NCBI RefSeq assembly: GCF_000152725.1
Contig: NZ_CH724131.1
Span: forward strand, 1,829,739-1,893,738
Length of the DNA stretch: 64,000 bases
Source: Pseudooceanicola batsensis HTCC2597
GTDB taxonomy: Bacteria > Pseudomonadota > Alphaproteobacteria > Rhodobacterales > Rhodobacteraceae
Reading direction: 5' to 3'
The notes under the pieces were generated by a model that saw only the letters and a list, made by a program, of their open reading frames with translations, searched no databases and was not told the origin of the DNA. The translations under genes were made by a program, and so were the position numbers. Shown piece after piece: positions 27,396 to 36,192 of this stretch; the first letter of the stretch is position 1, and every line of letters begins with the position of its first letter.

Positions 27396-27927
27396 CGGCC
27401 GGCCCCTTCTGGTCCTCGCGCCACGGCTCTCCGGTCTTCAGGAACAGGACGTCCTTGAAAAGCTCGGACACCGCCTGCAGCAGCATCAGCACGATGCCGA
27501 TGCACATGATCACCTTGATCGGCCAGAGATAGGGCCGCCAGACCGAGGAACTGCGCTCTCCGCCGTACTGAAAGGCGTACTGGGTGCTTTCGATGCCGCC
27601 CCAGAGCAGCACGCCCAGGTAGACCAGCAGGAAGAACACCGTGAAGACGTCGAACCACGCCTTCCGGCGCGGCGAGAAATCGCCGTAGAAAAGGTCCATC
27701 CGCACGTTCGATCCCATCTGTATCGCGTAAGGTCCGCCGAGGATGTAGTAGCCGACCATCAGGAACTGCGCCATTTCCAGCGTCCAGAGCGACGGCGACA
27801 GCGCCACCTTGGAAAAGGTCGACCACAGCAGCACGCCCATCAGGGCGAAGATGCCGTACATGATCAGCCGCCCCAACCGGTGGTTGAAGCCGTCGACCAG
27901 CGCGACATAGCGGCGCATCGCCTTCAT
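27385..27927 (-). CDS. dctQ: TRAP transporter small permease (DctQ)
   Basis: This 180-residue protein has four predicted membrane helices (MYGIFALMGVLLWSTFSKVAL, EMAQFLMVGYYILGGPYAIQMGSNVRMDLFYGDF, VFTVFFLLVYLGVLLWGGIESTQYAF, KVIMCIGIVLMLLQAVSELFKDVLFL). The conserved GSNVRMD motif of DctQ proteins is present. It overlaps the upstream amidohydrolase-like gene by four bases (ATGA) and dctM by eleven. Confidence 0.93.
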   Translation of the reverse strand: MKAMRRYVALVDGFNHRLGRLIMYGIFALMGVLLWSTFSKVALSPSLWTLEMAQFLMVGYYILGGPYAIQMGSNVRMDLFYGDFSPRRKAWFDVFTVFFLLVYLGVLLWGGIESTQYAFQYGGERSSSVWRPYLWPIKVIMCIGIVLMLLQAVSELFKDVLFLKTGEPWREDQKGPADAL

Positions 27928-28733
27928 CCCGTGGCCTCCCGCCGCGCCGGAGCGCCGCTCAGCGCCGAACGGAGCGTGTCCGCCAGGTGCCGGGCCATCG
28001 CGCGGGCCTGCTCGGGCGTCGCCACGAGGTCGTTGCGGATCTCGATCATCAGCGAGGTCAGCCCCCGAGCCTCGCCATGCTTGGCCAGGGTATAGGTGAC
28101 GCCGTCCGCCGCGGAATACGGTTCGTTCAGCGCGGTGACATAGGCCCCCTTGCGGGTCTCGACCTCCAGCGCGGCCCGCGCGAGGCTGTCATCGGCGTCA
28201 TGCAGGAACCCGATCTCGACCGCCCGCTCGCGCCCCATGTAGACCGGCGTGAAACTGTGCACCGTCACCAGCCTGACCGGCCCCGGGGCCTGCGCGACCG
28301 CCCGGTCGACCTGCCGGGTCAGCGCCGCGTGGAACGGGTCGTGGATGTCCCGGCAGCGCGCCAGGCGCTGCGCCTCGCTCAACCCGCGGTTGCCCGGCAC
28401 GTCGAAGACTTCGCTGGTTTCGGGCACGGCCGAGGCAACCTCGCACGGCCGGTTGAGATCGTAGAGAAGCCGCGACAGGCGCCCGGCCACCAACGGCGCG
28501 TCCAGCAGCTCCGACAGCGCCACCGCGACGTCGCGCGCCCCGATGTCCCAGGCCACGTGCGAGGTGCGCGCGGCCGCGTCGAGCCCGAGATCGCCGTATT
28601 CCGCCGGGATCGCGTTCGAGGCATGTTCGCAGACCAGCACCACGGACGCCTTGCCCTCCGGCCGGATGATCTCTGCCGCTGTCGCCTCGCCCTGCACGAA
28701 TTTCGCCCCCTGCGTCGTTCCTGCAATCATCAC
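27924..28733 (-). CDS. N-formylglutamate amidohydrolase family protein (gamma-glutamyl amide hydrolase candidate)
   Basis: This 269-residue protein shows the family blocks: VCEHASNAIPAEYGDLG, SHVAWDIGARDVAVALSELLDAPLVAGRLSRLLYDLNRP, VTVHSFTPVYMGRERAVEIGFL, EPYSAADGVTYTLAKHGEARGLTSLMIEIRNDL. These zinc amidohydrolases (HutG-like) release glutamate from N-formylglutamate. No histidine-utilisation genes are nearby. Placed first in an operon with a glutamine synthetase homologue, it may instead cleave a gamma-glutamyl or N-acyl product. Either ATG of the initial MM pair (28733 or 28730) is possible, because no strong ribosome site is visible. Confidence 0.85.
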   Translation of the reverse strand: MMIAGTTQGAKFVQGEATAAEIIRPEGKASVVLVCEHASNAIPAEYGDLGLDAAARTSHVAWDIGARDVAVALSELLDAPLVAGRLSRLLYDLNRPCEVASAVPETSEVFDVPGNRGLSEAQRLARCRDIHDPFHAALTRQVDRAVAQAPGPVRLVTVHSFTPVYMGRERAVEIGFLHDADDSLARAALEVETRKGAYVTALNEPYSAADGVTYTLAKHGEARGLTSLMIEIRNDLVATPEQARAMARHLADTLRSALSGAPARREATG

Positions 28734-28765
28734 TACAGGTTTTTCTGGTCTGTCAAGAAATATCC

Positions 28766-28781
28766 TGTAACAATTTCTACA
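28766..28781. promoter_or_regulatory. RpiR-type operator candidate
   Basis: TGTAACAATTTCTACA is an inverted repeat with arms TGTA/TACA and an AATT centre, in the gap between the divergent amidohydrolase-TRAP operon and the rpiR-family gene. A wider pairing TACAGG (28734-28739) with CCTGTA (28764-28769) overlaps it. Confidence 0.5.
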
Positions 28782-28816
28782 AACGCCGGTCCTTTGTACA
28801 GAAAGGAACCTCTCTC

Positions 28817-29680
28817 TTGGGCAGCAAGCCGCTGGTGCGCGACCTCCTGAAGGAAAAGCAGGCCGAGCTGACCGCTTCGGAACGCAGGCTGAGCGCCGTG
28901 CTTCTCGAGGACTCGATGGTCACGGGCCTGCAATCCATCACCCGCCTCGCCGAGGTGGCCGAGGTCTCGACCCCGACGGTGATCCGACTGGCCCGGAAAC
29001 TCGGCTTCGACGGCTATCCCGACCTGCAGGACGCCATCCGCGTCGAACTGGCCGAACGGATGAAACGCCCCCTCGCCAAGCTCGAGGCGGCGCGCGACGA
29101 TGCCCGCGACCACATTGTCTCGCGCTTTGTCGAGGCCGTGTCCGAGAACATCAACCGCACGCTCGACCGGCTCGACCTGGCCCGGTTCGACACGGTGGCC
29201 GAACTCCTCTCCGATCCCGCCCGGCGCCTGCACCTGCTGGGCGGCCGGATCACCCGCTCCAACGCCCACTATTTCTTCAACCATCTCCAGATCATCCGTC
29301 CGCATGTCCTCCTGATGGACAGCTCGCCCAGTGTCTGGCCGCAGTCGCTGCTGGACATGGACGACCGTTCGGTCCTGATCGTCTTCGACATCCGCCGCTA
29401 CGAACGCGAACTGGAAAAGCTCGCCCGCCTTGCGGTCGGACAGGGCGCGGAGATCGTGCTCTTCACCGACGCCTGGGGCTCGCCGATCGAGAAATACGCC
29501 GCCCACACCTTCCGCGCCATGGTCGAGGTCCCGTCGAGCTGGGATTCCACCCTCGCCATCAACTTCGTCGTGGAGGCGCTGGTCGCCGACATCCAGAGCC
29601 GCAGTTCCGGTCAGAGCGCCGACCGAATTGCCGCACTCGAGAACATGCTGGGCGCCTCCCGCATCTTCCGCGGCAACTGA
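28817..29680 (+). CDS. RpiR/MurR family transcriptional regulator
   Basis: This 287-residue protein has an N-terminal HTH_6 domain (SITRLAEVAEVSTPTVIRLARKLGFDGYPDLQDAIR, about residues 35-75) and a C-terminal SIS sugar-phosphate-binding-type domain (HLLGGRITRSNAHYFFNHLQ to LAINFVVEALVADIQ). The TTG at 28817 is the start that fits the ribosome site AAAGGAA. It diverges from the TRAP/glutamine-synthetase operon, so it is its probable regulator. The SIS domain need not bind a sugar; several RpiR proteins next to amine or amino-acid pathways respond to other ligands. Confidence 0.9.
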   Translation: MGSKPLVRDLLKEKQAELTASERRLSAVLLEDSMVTGLQSITRLAEVAEVSTPTVIRLARKLGFDGYPDLQDAIRVELAERMKRPLAKLEAARDDARDHIVSRFVEAVSENINRTLDRLDLARFDTVAELLSDPARRLHLLGGRITRSNAHYFFNHLQIIRPHVLLMDSSPSVWPQSLLDMDDRSVLIVFDIRRYERELEKLARLAVGQGAEIVLFTDAWGSPIEKYAAHTFRAMVEVPSSWDSTLAINFVVEALVADIQSRSSGQSADRIAALENMLGASRIFRGN

Positions 29681-29791
29681 CCCCACACGCCCGCGGTCCG
29701 CTTCCGTCCCCGGCCGCGGGGGCCACATGCGCGCCGATCCGGGCGACCCTCCGCTCCACAGCCGCCGCCTCCTCGAACGACAGATGCTTCT

Positions 29792-29858
29792 TTGGTCCGG
29801 AAAATATCCTCGGGGGGAGGCCGCCGCCCGCGGCGGACGGGGGGCAGACAGCCCCCCG
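29792..29858. repeat. TATCC-G6 element with GC hairpin, copy 1
   Basis: This intergenic element begins with GGAAAATATCCTCGGGGGG and is followed by a strong hairpin. GGGGGGC (29839-29845) pairs with GCCCCCC (29851-29857) around AGACA, extended by one further C-G pair. A related element lies at 32243-32290. It fills the 285-base gap between the rpiR-family gene and the convergent ABC operon; no gene is seen there. Confidence 0.5.
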
Positions 29859-29965
29859 CCGCGCCCTCCTCCGGGCTCCGCCGTCGACGCTCCGCAAGGA
29901 TCATCCCCGGCCCCGACCGGGGATCTCCCGCCACCGCGCGCCCCGGGGCGCGCCCGGTCACTCCG

Positions 29966-31009
29966 TCACACTGCCCGGCCGTCTTCGCCGAAAAAGACCA
30001 GCCGCTGCGGGTCGAAGACCAGCCCGACCCGCTCGCCCGGCCGCCGCGCGGTCTCGCCCGAAATCCGCACCGTGATCCGCCCCAGGTCGCCCGCATCCAC
30101 CACCAGGAAGGTATCCGCTCCGAGATATTCGACCACATCGACCGTCCCGTCGCAGGCCCCCTCTCCGACCGACCCGAGGGTGATGTGCTCCGGCCGCACG
30201 CCCAGCTCCACCGCCCCCGCGGGCGCGCCGCCGCCGCCGCGCACGCCGGCCTCCTCCCAGCTTTCGCCCCGGGGCCGGCAGGGCATGACGTTCATCTTGG
30301 GCGAACCGATGAACTGCGCCACGAAGCGGTCCGCCGGCCGCTCGTAAAGCTCCCGCGGGGTTCCCACCTGCGCGATCCGCCCGGCGTCCAGCACCACGAT
30401 CCGGTCGGCCAGCGTCATCGCCTCCACCTGGTCGTGGGTGACGTAGATCATCGCCTTCTGCAGCCGCTGGTGCAGCTTGGCGATCTCGTAGCGCATCTCG
30501 ACCCTGAGCGCGGCGTCCAGGTTCGACAGCGGCTCGTCGAAGAGGAACGCCGTCGGGTCGCGCACGATCGACCGCCCGATCGCCACCCGCTGCCGCTGCC
30601 CGCCGCTCAGATCCTTCGGCTGCCGTTCCAGCAGCGGCTCCAGCTTCAGCACCTCCGCCGCCGCCGCCACCTTGCGCCCGATCTCGTCGCGGGGCGCGCC
30701 GGCGGTCTTGAGCGAAAAGCCCATGTTCTCCGCCACCGTCATGTGCGGATAGAGCGCGTAGGACTGGAACACCATGGTCAGTCCCCGCTTCGACGGCGGC
30801 TCGGCGGTGGCGTCCCGCCCGTCGATCAGCAGCCGGCCCCTGCTGATCTCCTCCAGCCCGCCGATCATCCGCAGCAGTGTCGACTTCCCGCAGCCCGAGG
30901 GCCCGACGAAGACCACGAACTCCCCGGGCTCCACCTCCAGGTCGATCCCCTTGATGACCTGCGCCTCGCCGAACCATTTCTCGACGCCTTCCAGCGTGAT
31001 CGCGCTCAT
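29966..31009 (-). CDS. Sugar-type ABC transporter ATP-binding protein (UgpC/MalK family)
   Basis: This 347-residue ATPase has Walker [10 protein letters not shown], a Q-loop ([13 protein letters not shown]), the signature [14 protein letters not shown], Walker [16 protein letters not shown] and the switch His (IYVTHDQ). A C-terminal TOBE/OB-type regulatory domain follows ([13 protein letters not shown]). This architecture is typical of MalK/UgpC importers for carbohydrates and related solutes. It lies four bases after the adjacent permease gene and is last in the order binding protein, permease, permease, ATPase. Confidence 0.93.
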   Translation of the reverse strand: MSAITLEGVEKWFGEAQVIKGIDLEVEPGEFVVFVGPSGCGKSTLLRMIGGLEEISRGRLLIDGRDATAEPPSKRGLTMVFQSYALYPHMTVAENMGFSLKTAGAPRDEIGRKVAAAAEVLKLEPLLERQPKDLSGGQRQRVAIGRSIVRDPTAFLFDEPLSNLDAALRVEMRYEIAKLHQRLQKAMIYVTHDQVEAMTLADRIVVLDAGRIAQVGTPRELYERPADRFVAQFIGSPKMNVMPCRPRGESWEEAGVRGGGGAPAGAVELGVRPEHITLGSVGEGACDGTVDVVEYLGADTFLVVDAGDLGRITVRISGETARRPGERVGLVFDPQRLVFFGEDGRAV

Positions 31010-31013
31010 CTTC

Positions 31014-32228
31014 TCATCCTTTCACCGCTCCGGCCGCCAGCCCCCGGGTCATGAACCGCTCCAGCCCCAGGAACAGCGCCATGATCGGCACCGTCGCGAT
31101 CACCGCCCCCGCCATCAGGTGCTGGCGCGGGATTTCCGACGAATTGAGCGAGGCGATCCCCCGCGTCAGCGTGAATTTCGACGGATCGTCCAGCAGCATG
31201 AAGGCCAGCAGGAACTCGTTCCAGGCGATCATGAAGACATAGAGCGAAACGCTCGCCAGCGCCGGCAATGACAGCGGCAGGGTGATCTTCCAGATCACCG
31301 CCAGCCGGCCCAGCCCGTCCATCAGCCCCGCCTCCTCGACCTCCGCCGGCAGGCCTCGGAAATAGCCCTGCAGCATGTAGAGCGCGACCGGAATGGTCGT
31401 CACCGGATAGATCAGCACGATCCCGAAAACGGTGTTCCGCAGCCCCGCCATCGAGAACCCGATGTAGATCGGCAGCGCCAGCACGATCATCGGCACCATG
31501 TAGATCAGCAGGATTGAGCGCGAGAACAGCGCCCGTCCCCGGAACCGCAGCCGCGCCACCGCATAGGCCCCGGGGATCGAAAAGGCGAGCGTGACCAGCA
31601 CCGTCAGCACCGAGACCACGAACGAGGTCCAGAGGTAGCGGCCGAAATCGTAATCCGTCAGCAGCTCCCGGTAGGACCGGAAGAGATCCGCCCCCCGCCC
31701 GAGTTCGAGGGTGAAATCCAGGGGGTTCTGCAACAGCGCCTGCTGCGACTTCAGCGAGGTCATGATCATCACGTAGAAGGGGATCACCACGATGGCGGTG
31801 AAGAAGACATAGCCGAAGCCCGTCAGGAAGCGGATCACCGCCGCCTCGAAGGCATGCCGCGTGATGGCGCGGAACCCGACACCCTCCAGGACGCGCGCCA
31901 CCGGCCCCGCGATCGCCGCCGCCGCCAGCAGCACCGACACGGCCTCCAGCCGGGGCGCCACCTCCGGTCCGAACCGCAGCACCCCGGCCCCCGCCACGGC
32001 GAGCGAGGCCGTGATCGCCAGGGCCACCAGCATCGTCAGCCAGCGCGCGCCCCGCACCACCGCCGCCAGCCCGGCCAACGCCCCCGCCAGCACCGCCATG
32101 CCGATCCCCGGCCGCACCGCCTCCCCGGTGGCGAAAGCGACCGCCACCGCGACCGTCACCACCGCCACCACCGCCCAGAGCGCCCCCAGAAGGGGCCCGG
32201 CCACGAACCCGAACCACAGCACCCTCAT
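31014..32228 (-). CDS. ABC transporter permease, MalG type, with N-terminal membrane extension
   Basis: The C-terminal ~275 residues are a normal MalG-like permease ([23 protein letters not shown], the EAA loop [53 protein letters not shown]). The protein is 404 residues because about 125 extra residues precede it, containing roughly four additional hydrophobic helices (residues 4-33, 43-60, 63-84, 94-112). The extension is in frame, begins with its own GAGGGGG-preceded ATG at 32228, and is not a domain I recognise. A shorter internal start cannot be excluded, but no better ribosome site is evident. Confidence 0.88.
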   Translation of the reverse strand: MRVLWFGFVAGPLLGALWAVVAVVTVAVAVAFATGEAVRPGIGMAVLAGALAGLAAVVRGARWLTMLVALAITASLAVAGAGVLRFGPEVAPRLEAVSVLLAAAAIAGPVARVLEGVGFRAITRHAFEAAVIRFLTGFGYVFFTAIVVIPFYVMIMTSLKSQQALLQNPLDFTLELGRGADLFRSYRELLTDYDFGRYLWTSFVVSVLTVLVTLAFSIPGAYAVARLRFRGRALFSRSILLIYMVPMIVLALPIYIGFSMAGLRNTVFGIVLIYPVTTIPVALYMLQGYFRGLPAEVEEAGLMDGLGRLAVIWKITLPLSLPALASVSLYVFMIAWNEFLLAFMLLDDPSKFTLTRGIASLNSSEIPRQHLMAGAVIATVPIMALFLGLERFMTRGLAAGAVKG

Positions 32229-32242
32229 GTCCGCGCCCCCTC

Positions 32243-32290
32243 ATTCTTCTTGCGGCAAGTATCCCGGGGGGCGCGGGGGGCTGGCCCCCC
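32243..32290. repeat. TATCC-G6 element with GC hairpin, copy 2
   Basis: GGCAAGTATCCCGGGGGG is followed by GGGGGG (32275-32280)-CTGG-CCCCCC (32285-32290). It resembles the element at 29792-29858 and sits inside the ABC operon, in the 109-base gap between the two permease genes. It could act as a processing or attenuation hairpin. Confidence 0.5.
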
Positions 32291-32337
32291 GCCGGCGCGA
32301 CGGCCCCGGGCCGGCGCAACATCCCGGCAAGGCGCCC

Positions 32338-33609
32338 TCACAGCCCCTCCTCCCGGCTCATCACCCGGAAGAAGAAGGCGCTGAACAACACGAGGCACAG
32401 GAAGATCACCACCGCCACGGCCGCCCCCGCGCCGATGTTCGACAGCGCGAAGGCCTGTTCGTAGACATTGACCGTCAGCACCCGCGTCCCCGCGTTGCCG
32501 CCGGTCAGCAGAAAGATGTCGTCGAACTTGTTGAAGGTCCAGATGAAGCGCAGCAGGAACAGGACCGACAGGATCCCCGTCAGCTGCGGCAGGGACAGGT
32601 AGCGGAACTTCTGGAAGGGCGAGGCCCCGTCCATGTCCGCCGCCTCGTACATGTCGGTGTCGATCGACTGCATCCGCGCCAGGATGAACAGGAACGACAA
32701 CGGAAAATACCGCCACACCTCGAACAGCGTCACCATGATCAGCGCCAGCGGCCGCTCCCCGAAGAAGTTGATCGCCTCCCCCGTCACCCCCATCCGCAAG
32801 AGCAGCGCGTTGGCCGAGCCCGAGAACGGGTCGAACAGCGTCACCCATGTGAAGGCCACCGCGATCACCGGCGCCACATAGGGAAAGAGGTAGAGCCCCC
32901 GCAGAATGCCCTGCCCCCGGAACGAGCGGTCCAGAAGGAGCGCGGCGAAAAGGCCCACCAGCAGCGCCCCGGCGGTGCCGAAGAAGGTGTAGAAGAGCGT
33001 GACGCCGAGAACGCGCCAGAACGCCTCGCCGTCGAAGATGCGGGCGAAGTTCGCCAGGGTGAAGGTCCCGTCCGTCAACACGTGGGAGGCCTGGCCGGTG
33101 ACCACCGGGGCCGAGCCTTCCGCCGCGGCCTCGAGCACCTCCTCGTCCTCGTCCCCCGCGACCGGCACCTCGACCGAGGCACGGAAGCCGCCCTCGATAT
33201 CGCCGAAATCGCAAGTGATTTCCCTGCCTTCGACCGTGCAGGGTGCCTCCGGCTCGCCGCGCAGGCGCAGGACCCCGGGCAGCGTGTCGGTGAGGACGAC
33301 GCCCCGGATCTCCCGATCCCGCGACGAGTTGCGGAGACGGTACTGGATGCGCATCTCCTCGCCCGAGCCGCGCAGGCTTTCCCGCACGACCGGCGCCGGC
33401 GGCCGCAGGTCCGCCAGCTCCACCGGTTTGACCGAGATCCAGAAGATCGCCAGCAGCGGGACCACCACCGCCAGGGAGACGGCGAAGAGCGTCGGCAGCA
33501 GCAACCGCCACGCCAGCCGCGCCTCGCGCCGCGCCAGCCGGCCGCGTCCCCGGGGCGGGGTGGCGGCCGGGGGCGGCTGGATCGGCGCGGGTTCGGTCGT
33601 GTCGCTCAT
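32338..33609 (-). CDS. ABC transporter permease, MalF type, with periplasmic beta-domain insertion
   Basis: This 423-residue permease has a first membrane helix at about 33-60, then a ~120-residue insertion (61-180) before the remaining helices. The insertion (IQYRLRNSSRDREIRGVVLTDTLP...CTVEGREITCDFGDIEGGFRASVEVPV) resembles a DUF11-like beta-sandwich repeat, with two cysteines (124 and 133) positioned to pair. The EAA loop (YEAADMDGASPFQKFRYLSLP) and the rest are standard. The location matches the periplasmic P2 loop of MalF, so it may contact the binding protein. It follows the binding-protein gene by 46 bases. Confidence 0.88.
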   Translation of the reverse strand: MSDTTEPAPIQPPPAATPPRGRGRLARREARLAWRLLLPTLFAVSLAVVVPLLAIFWISVKPVELADLRPPAPVVRESLRGSGEEMRIQYRLRNSSRDREIRGVVLTDTLPGVLRLRGEPEAPCTVEGREITCDFGDIEGGFRASVEVPVAGDEDEEVLEAAAEGSAPVVTGQASHVLTDGTFTLANFARIFDGEAFWRVLGVTLFYTFFGTAGALLVGLFAALLLDRSFRGQGILRGLYLFPYVAPVIAVAFTWVTLFDPFSGSANALLLRMGVTGEAINFFGERPLALIMVTLFEVWRYFPLSFLFILARMQSIDTDMYEAADMDGASPFQKFRYLSLPQLTGILSVLFLLRFIWTFNKFDDIFLLTGGNAGTRVLTVNVYEQAFALSNIGAGAAVAVVIFLCLVLFSAFFFRVMSREEGL

Positions 33610-33655
33610 CGGGGCGCAGAGGCCCCGGCGCAGGGCCGGGGCACCAGGTGGCCGA

Positions 33656-35020
33656 TCATTCGATCGCGGCCAGTTCCTCGTTCATCATCGCGACCGTCTC
33701 CTCGGCGCTGCGCGCCTCGTCGACATATTCGCGCACCAGGCGGTTGATGGCCTGGCTGTTCACGATCTTCGAGGCCAGCGCCAGCTGCCCGTCCTCGACA
33801 CCCCAGCGCTTGGCGACGTCCAGACCGCCGACGATCTGCTCGATCATGTCGGCCGAGTAGAGATCGCCGAGCGGCGCCTTGCGGTCCACGCCCACATCGA
33901 GGCCGGCCCACCCGTCGGCGAACCGGGACGGCTCTTCAGCGGTGCCGCGCCGGATCGGGAACTTGCCCTCGGGCGCGATGGCCAGCGTGTTCATGTAGCC
34001 GTCTTCCATCGAGAACTTGACGAAGTCGATGGCGTCGTCGATCTCGGCATCCACGGTGATCCCGAAAAGGTTCATCTCGGCCCAGGCGGCGCCCTCCGAA
34101 TTCGAGGGGCCGGCAAAGTTGGTCACGATCCCGGTCTTCGAGGCCAGTTCGGACGAGGTGGGGTCGTCGGTGATGGTGGGCGGTGCGCTGTCACGCAGGC
34201 CGGCCAGCTCGTCCAGGATGAACGGCGACCAGATGATCATCGCCGCGTCGCCGGCGAAATAGACCTCGCGCGACTGTTTCCAGAACAGGTCGCCCGGCGG
34301 CGAGGCCTCGACCAGGGTCTTGTAGAATTCCAGCACCTCGACGGTCTTCGCCTCGTCCAGCTCCTGCAGGCCCTGCGGCCCGACCGGCGAGACGCCGTTG
34401 GCGAGGAAGACATGTTCGAGCACCTGGCTCATGAAGTTGTCGTCCACCTTGGTCGCGGCGACGAACCCGTACATCTCGGGCGGGTTGTGCAGCGCCTCGA
34501 CGGCGGCGGTGACATTGGCATAGGTGGTCGGCGGCTCGAGCCCGTTCTCCTCGAACAGGTCCTTGCGGTAGACGATCATCTGCGTCCAGCCGTCCACCGG
34601 CACCGAGGCGACACCGCCCTCGAACGAGGCCATGTCCAGCGCGCCCGGCGCAAAGGTGTCGCGGCCCAGATCCTCGACCACCTCGGTCGCCGCCTCGGCG
34701 TCGAGGATGCCCGCCTCGGCCCAGGGCAGCGCGTACTGAAGCGTATGGTAGATCACGTCCGGCAGGTCGCCGGCGGCGAAGGCCGCCGTGGCCCGGGTGC
34801 CCAGTTCGCTTTCGGTGACGGGGATCACCTCGACCGCAATGCCGGACATCTCCTGGAAATCGGCGGCCATCTGCTCCTGCCGCGCCAGCCGTTCCGGCTG
34901 TTCCTCGGTCGTCCAGAAGCGGAGGGACTGCGCCTCGGCCATCGCGGCCAGCCCGACGGTCATGGCACTGGCGATCAGAAAGGAGCCGCGCAGCCCCCGG
35001 ATCCTGTGAAATGAAGTCAT
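33656..35020 (-). CDS. ABC transporter extracellular substrate-binding protein (family 1)
   Basis: This 454-residue binding protein has a Sec signal peptide (IRGLRGSFLIASAMTVGLAAMAEAQ). The mature part is a family 1 sugar-type fold: LRFWTTEEQPERLARQEQMAADFQEMSGI, DLPDVIYHTLQYALPWAEAG, GWTQMIVYRKDLFEENGLEPPTTY, AAMIIWSPFILDELAG. The ATG at 35020 follows GGGAGG. It is the first gene of the importer operon and diverges from betI across some 600 bases. The substrate is unknown; proximity to betICBA allows, but does not prove, a choline-related solute. Confidence 0.9.
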   Translation of the reverse strand: MTSFHRIRGLRGSFLIASAMTVGLAAMAEAQSLRFWTTEEQPERLARQEQMAADFQEMSGIAVEVIPVTESELGTRATAAFAAGDLPDVIYHTLQYALPWAEAGILDAEAATEVVEDLGRDTFAPGALDMASFEGGVASVPVDGWTQMIVYRKDLFEENGLEPPTTYANVTAAVEALHNPPEMYGFVAATKVDDNFMSQVLEHVFLANGVSPVGPQGLQELDEAKTVEVLEFYKTLVEASPPGDLFWKQSREVYFAGDAAMIIWSPFILDELAGLRDSAPPTITDDPTSSELASKTGIVTNFAGPSNSEGAAWAEMNLFGITVDAEIDDAIDFVKFSMEDGYMNTLAIAPEGKFPIRRGTAEEPSRFADGWAGLDVGVDRKAPLGDLYSADMIEQIVGGLDVAKRWGVEDGQLALASKIVNSQAINRLVREYVDEARSAEETVAMMNEELAAIE

Positions 35021-35550
35021 TTTGCCCTCCCTGGCAAAGCGTTCGATCACTCGTGCGGGAACCTGGTGCGCCACCGGCCCCCCGGGGGTCCGCGCGCGTG
35101 CCTCCCGCACTGCTCAACATTGTCCCGATCCCTGCCGGGGTGCCGTTTGGCGCGGGTTCCGCCCCGCGCCGACCGGTCTGAAGCCGATGGTGCGCCTCGG
35201 CGACAGCCTGTCAAGTCCGGGGGCGCGCACCCCGTCGCAACGGCGGAATTGTACTTGCATGGGAAGCCCTTACCTGCTGCACGAAGATTAGGCATTGATA
35301 ACGGCGCGCCCTTTCCGAGTGGTAAACCGACCGTGCGGCGCCCCCGGAAGCGGCGCAACAGCCAGCCCGCTGCGCCACGGAACGGGCCATTGCGCGCCCC
35401 CCTTCGGGTCGGGGGCGTTCGCGGTGAGATCCGGCGACAGCCCGGGCCACGCACGAGGTGCCCCGGGGCCGTCGCCGCGCCGCGCCACGGGCGAGCCGTC
35501 GCAGGTGCTGAAAGGGGCACACGGCGCCGCGAGTGCCGCGGAACCGCTTT
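35021..35550. other. Non-coding gap between ABC operon and betI
   Basis: About 530 bases hold no gene that I can support; open frames on both strands lack ribosome sites and family features. On the minus strand, TACAAT (plus 35248-35253) could be a -10 box for the ABC operon, but no good -35 is visible. No second BetI-like palindrome is found here. Confidence 0.6.
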
Positions 35551-35570
35551 CTGATTGACTGGTCAATCAG
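35551..35570. promoter_or_regulatory. BetI operator
   Basis: CTGATTGACTGGTCAATCAG is a palindrome with perfect 9-base arms and a TG centre, 49 bases ahead of the betI start. It resembles the TTGATTGGAC-type BetI box known upstream of the E. coli bet genes. Binding by BetI and release by choline would be the expected control. Confidence 0.75.
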
Positions 35571-35619
35571 TCCCCGGCTACCAAGCGGGCAGACCCCCTG
35601 TTTCGGAGTACCGGTCACC

Positions 35620-36192
35620 ATGCCTCCCCTGCCCGCCAGAAAACTGCAGCTTGTCGAGGCTGCCATCCACGAGATCGGAACCAGCGGCTCGCTGAACGTG
35701 ACGGTCGGGCAGATCGCCAAGCGGGCGGGCGTGTCGGCGGCGCTGGCGTTCCACTATTTCGGCGACAAGGACCACCTGTTCCTGGCCGCCATGCGCTATG
35801 TGCTGACGATCTACGGCGCCGAGGTGCGCGGCGCCCTGGCCGGCGCCACGTCCCGCCGGGGCCGCCTTGAAGGCGTGATCCGCGCGAGCTTCAGCGCGAC
35901 GAACTTCCGGTCAGAGGTCATCGCCTCGTGGCTGAACTTCTACGTGATGGCGCAGCGGTCGACGGAAGCGCGGCGGCTTCTGTCGATCTATCACCGGCGG
36001 CTCAAGTCCAACCTGGCGCATGATCTGCGCCCTCTGGCGGGGGACCATGCGCCGGACATCGCCGAACGGCTGGGCGGGCTGATCGACGGCATCTATCTGC
36101 GCTTCGCCGTGAACCCCGGGGACACCACCGGCGAACATGCCGCCGACCATGTCCTCGCGGCACTGGACTACGAACTCAAGGCGCTGTCATGA
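35620..36192 (+). CDS. betI: Transcriptional repressor BetI
   Basis: This 190-residue TetR-family protein has the helix-turn-helix TVGQIAKRAGVSAALAFHYFGDKDHLF and the BetI-type ligand domain (EVIASWLNFYVMAQRSTEARRLLSIYHRRLKSNLAHDLRPL; LGGLIDGIYLRFAVN). I chose the ATG at 35620 (MPPLPARKLQLVEAAI), which gives the usual BetI length; the longer in-frame start at 35533 would overlap the operator. It overlaps betC by four bases, so the repressor is first in its own operon. Confidence 0.92.
   Translation: MPPLPARKLQLVEAAIHEIGTSGSLNVTVGQIAKRAGVSAALAFHYFGDKDHLFLAAMRYVLTIYGAEVRGALAGATSRRGRLEGVIRASFSATNFRSEVIASWLNFYVMAQRSTEARRLLSIYHRRLKSNLAHDLRPLAGDHAPDIAERLGGLIDGIYLRFAVNPGDTTGEHAADHVLAALDYELKALS

Noticed and set aside
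35066..35566. Overlapping open frames on both strands between the ABC operon and betI
   Set aside because: Composition is Arg/Pro/Gly-rich with no ribosome site or recognisable domain, and the frames run into the BetI operator or the intergenic region. I treat the stretch as non-coding.
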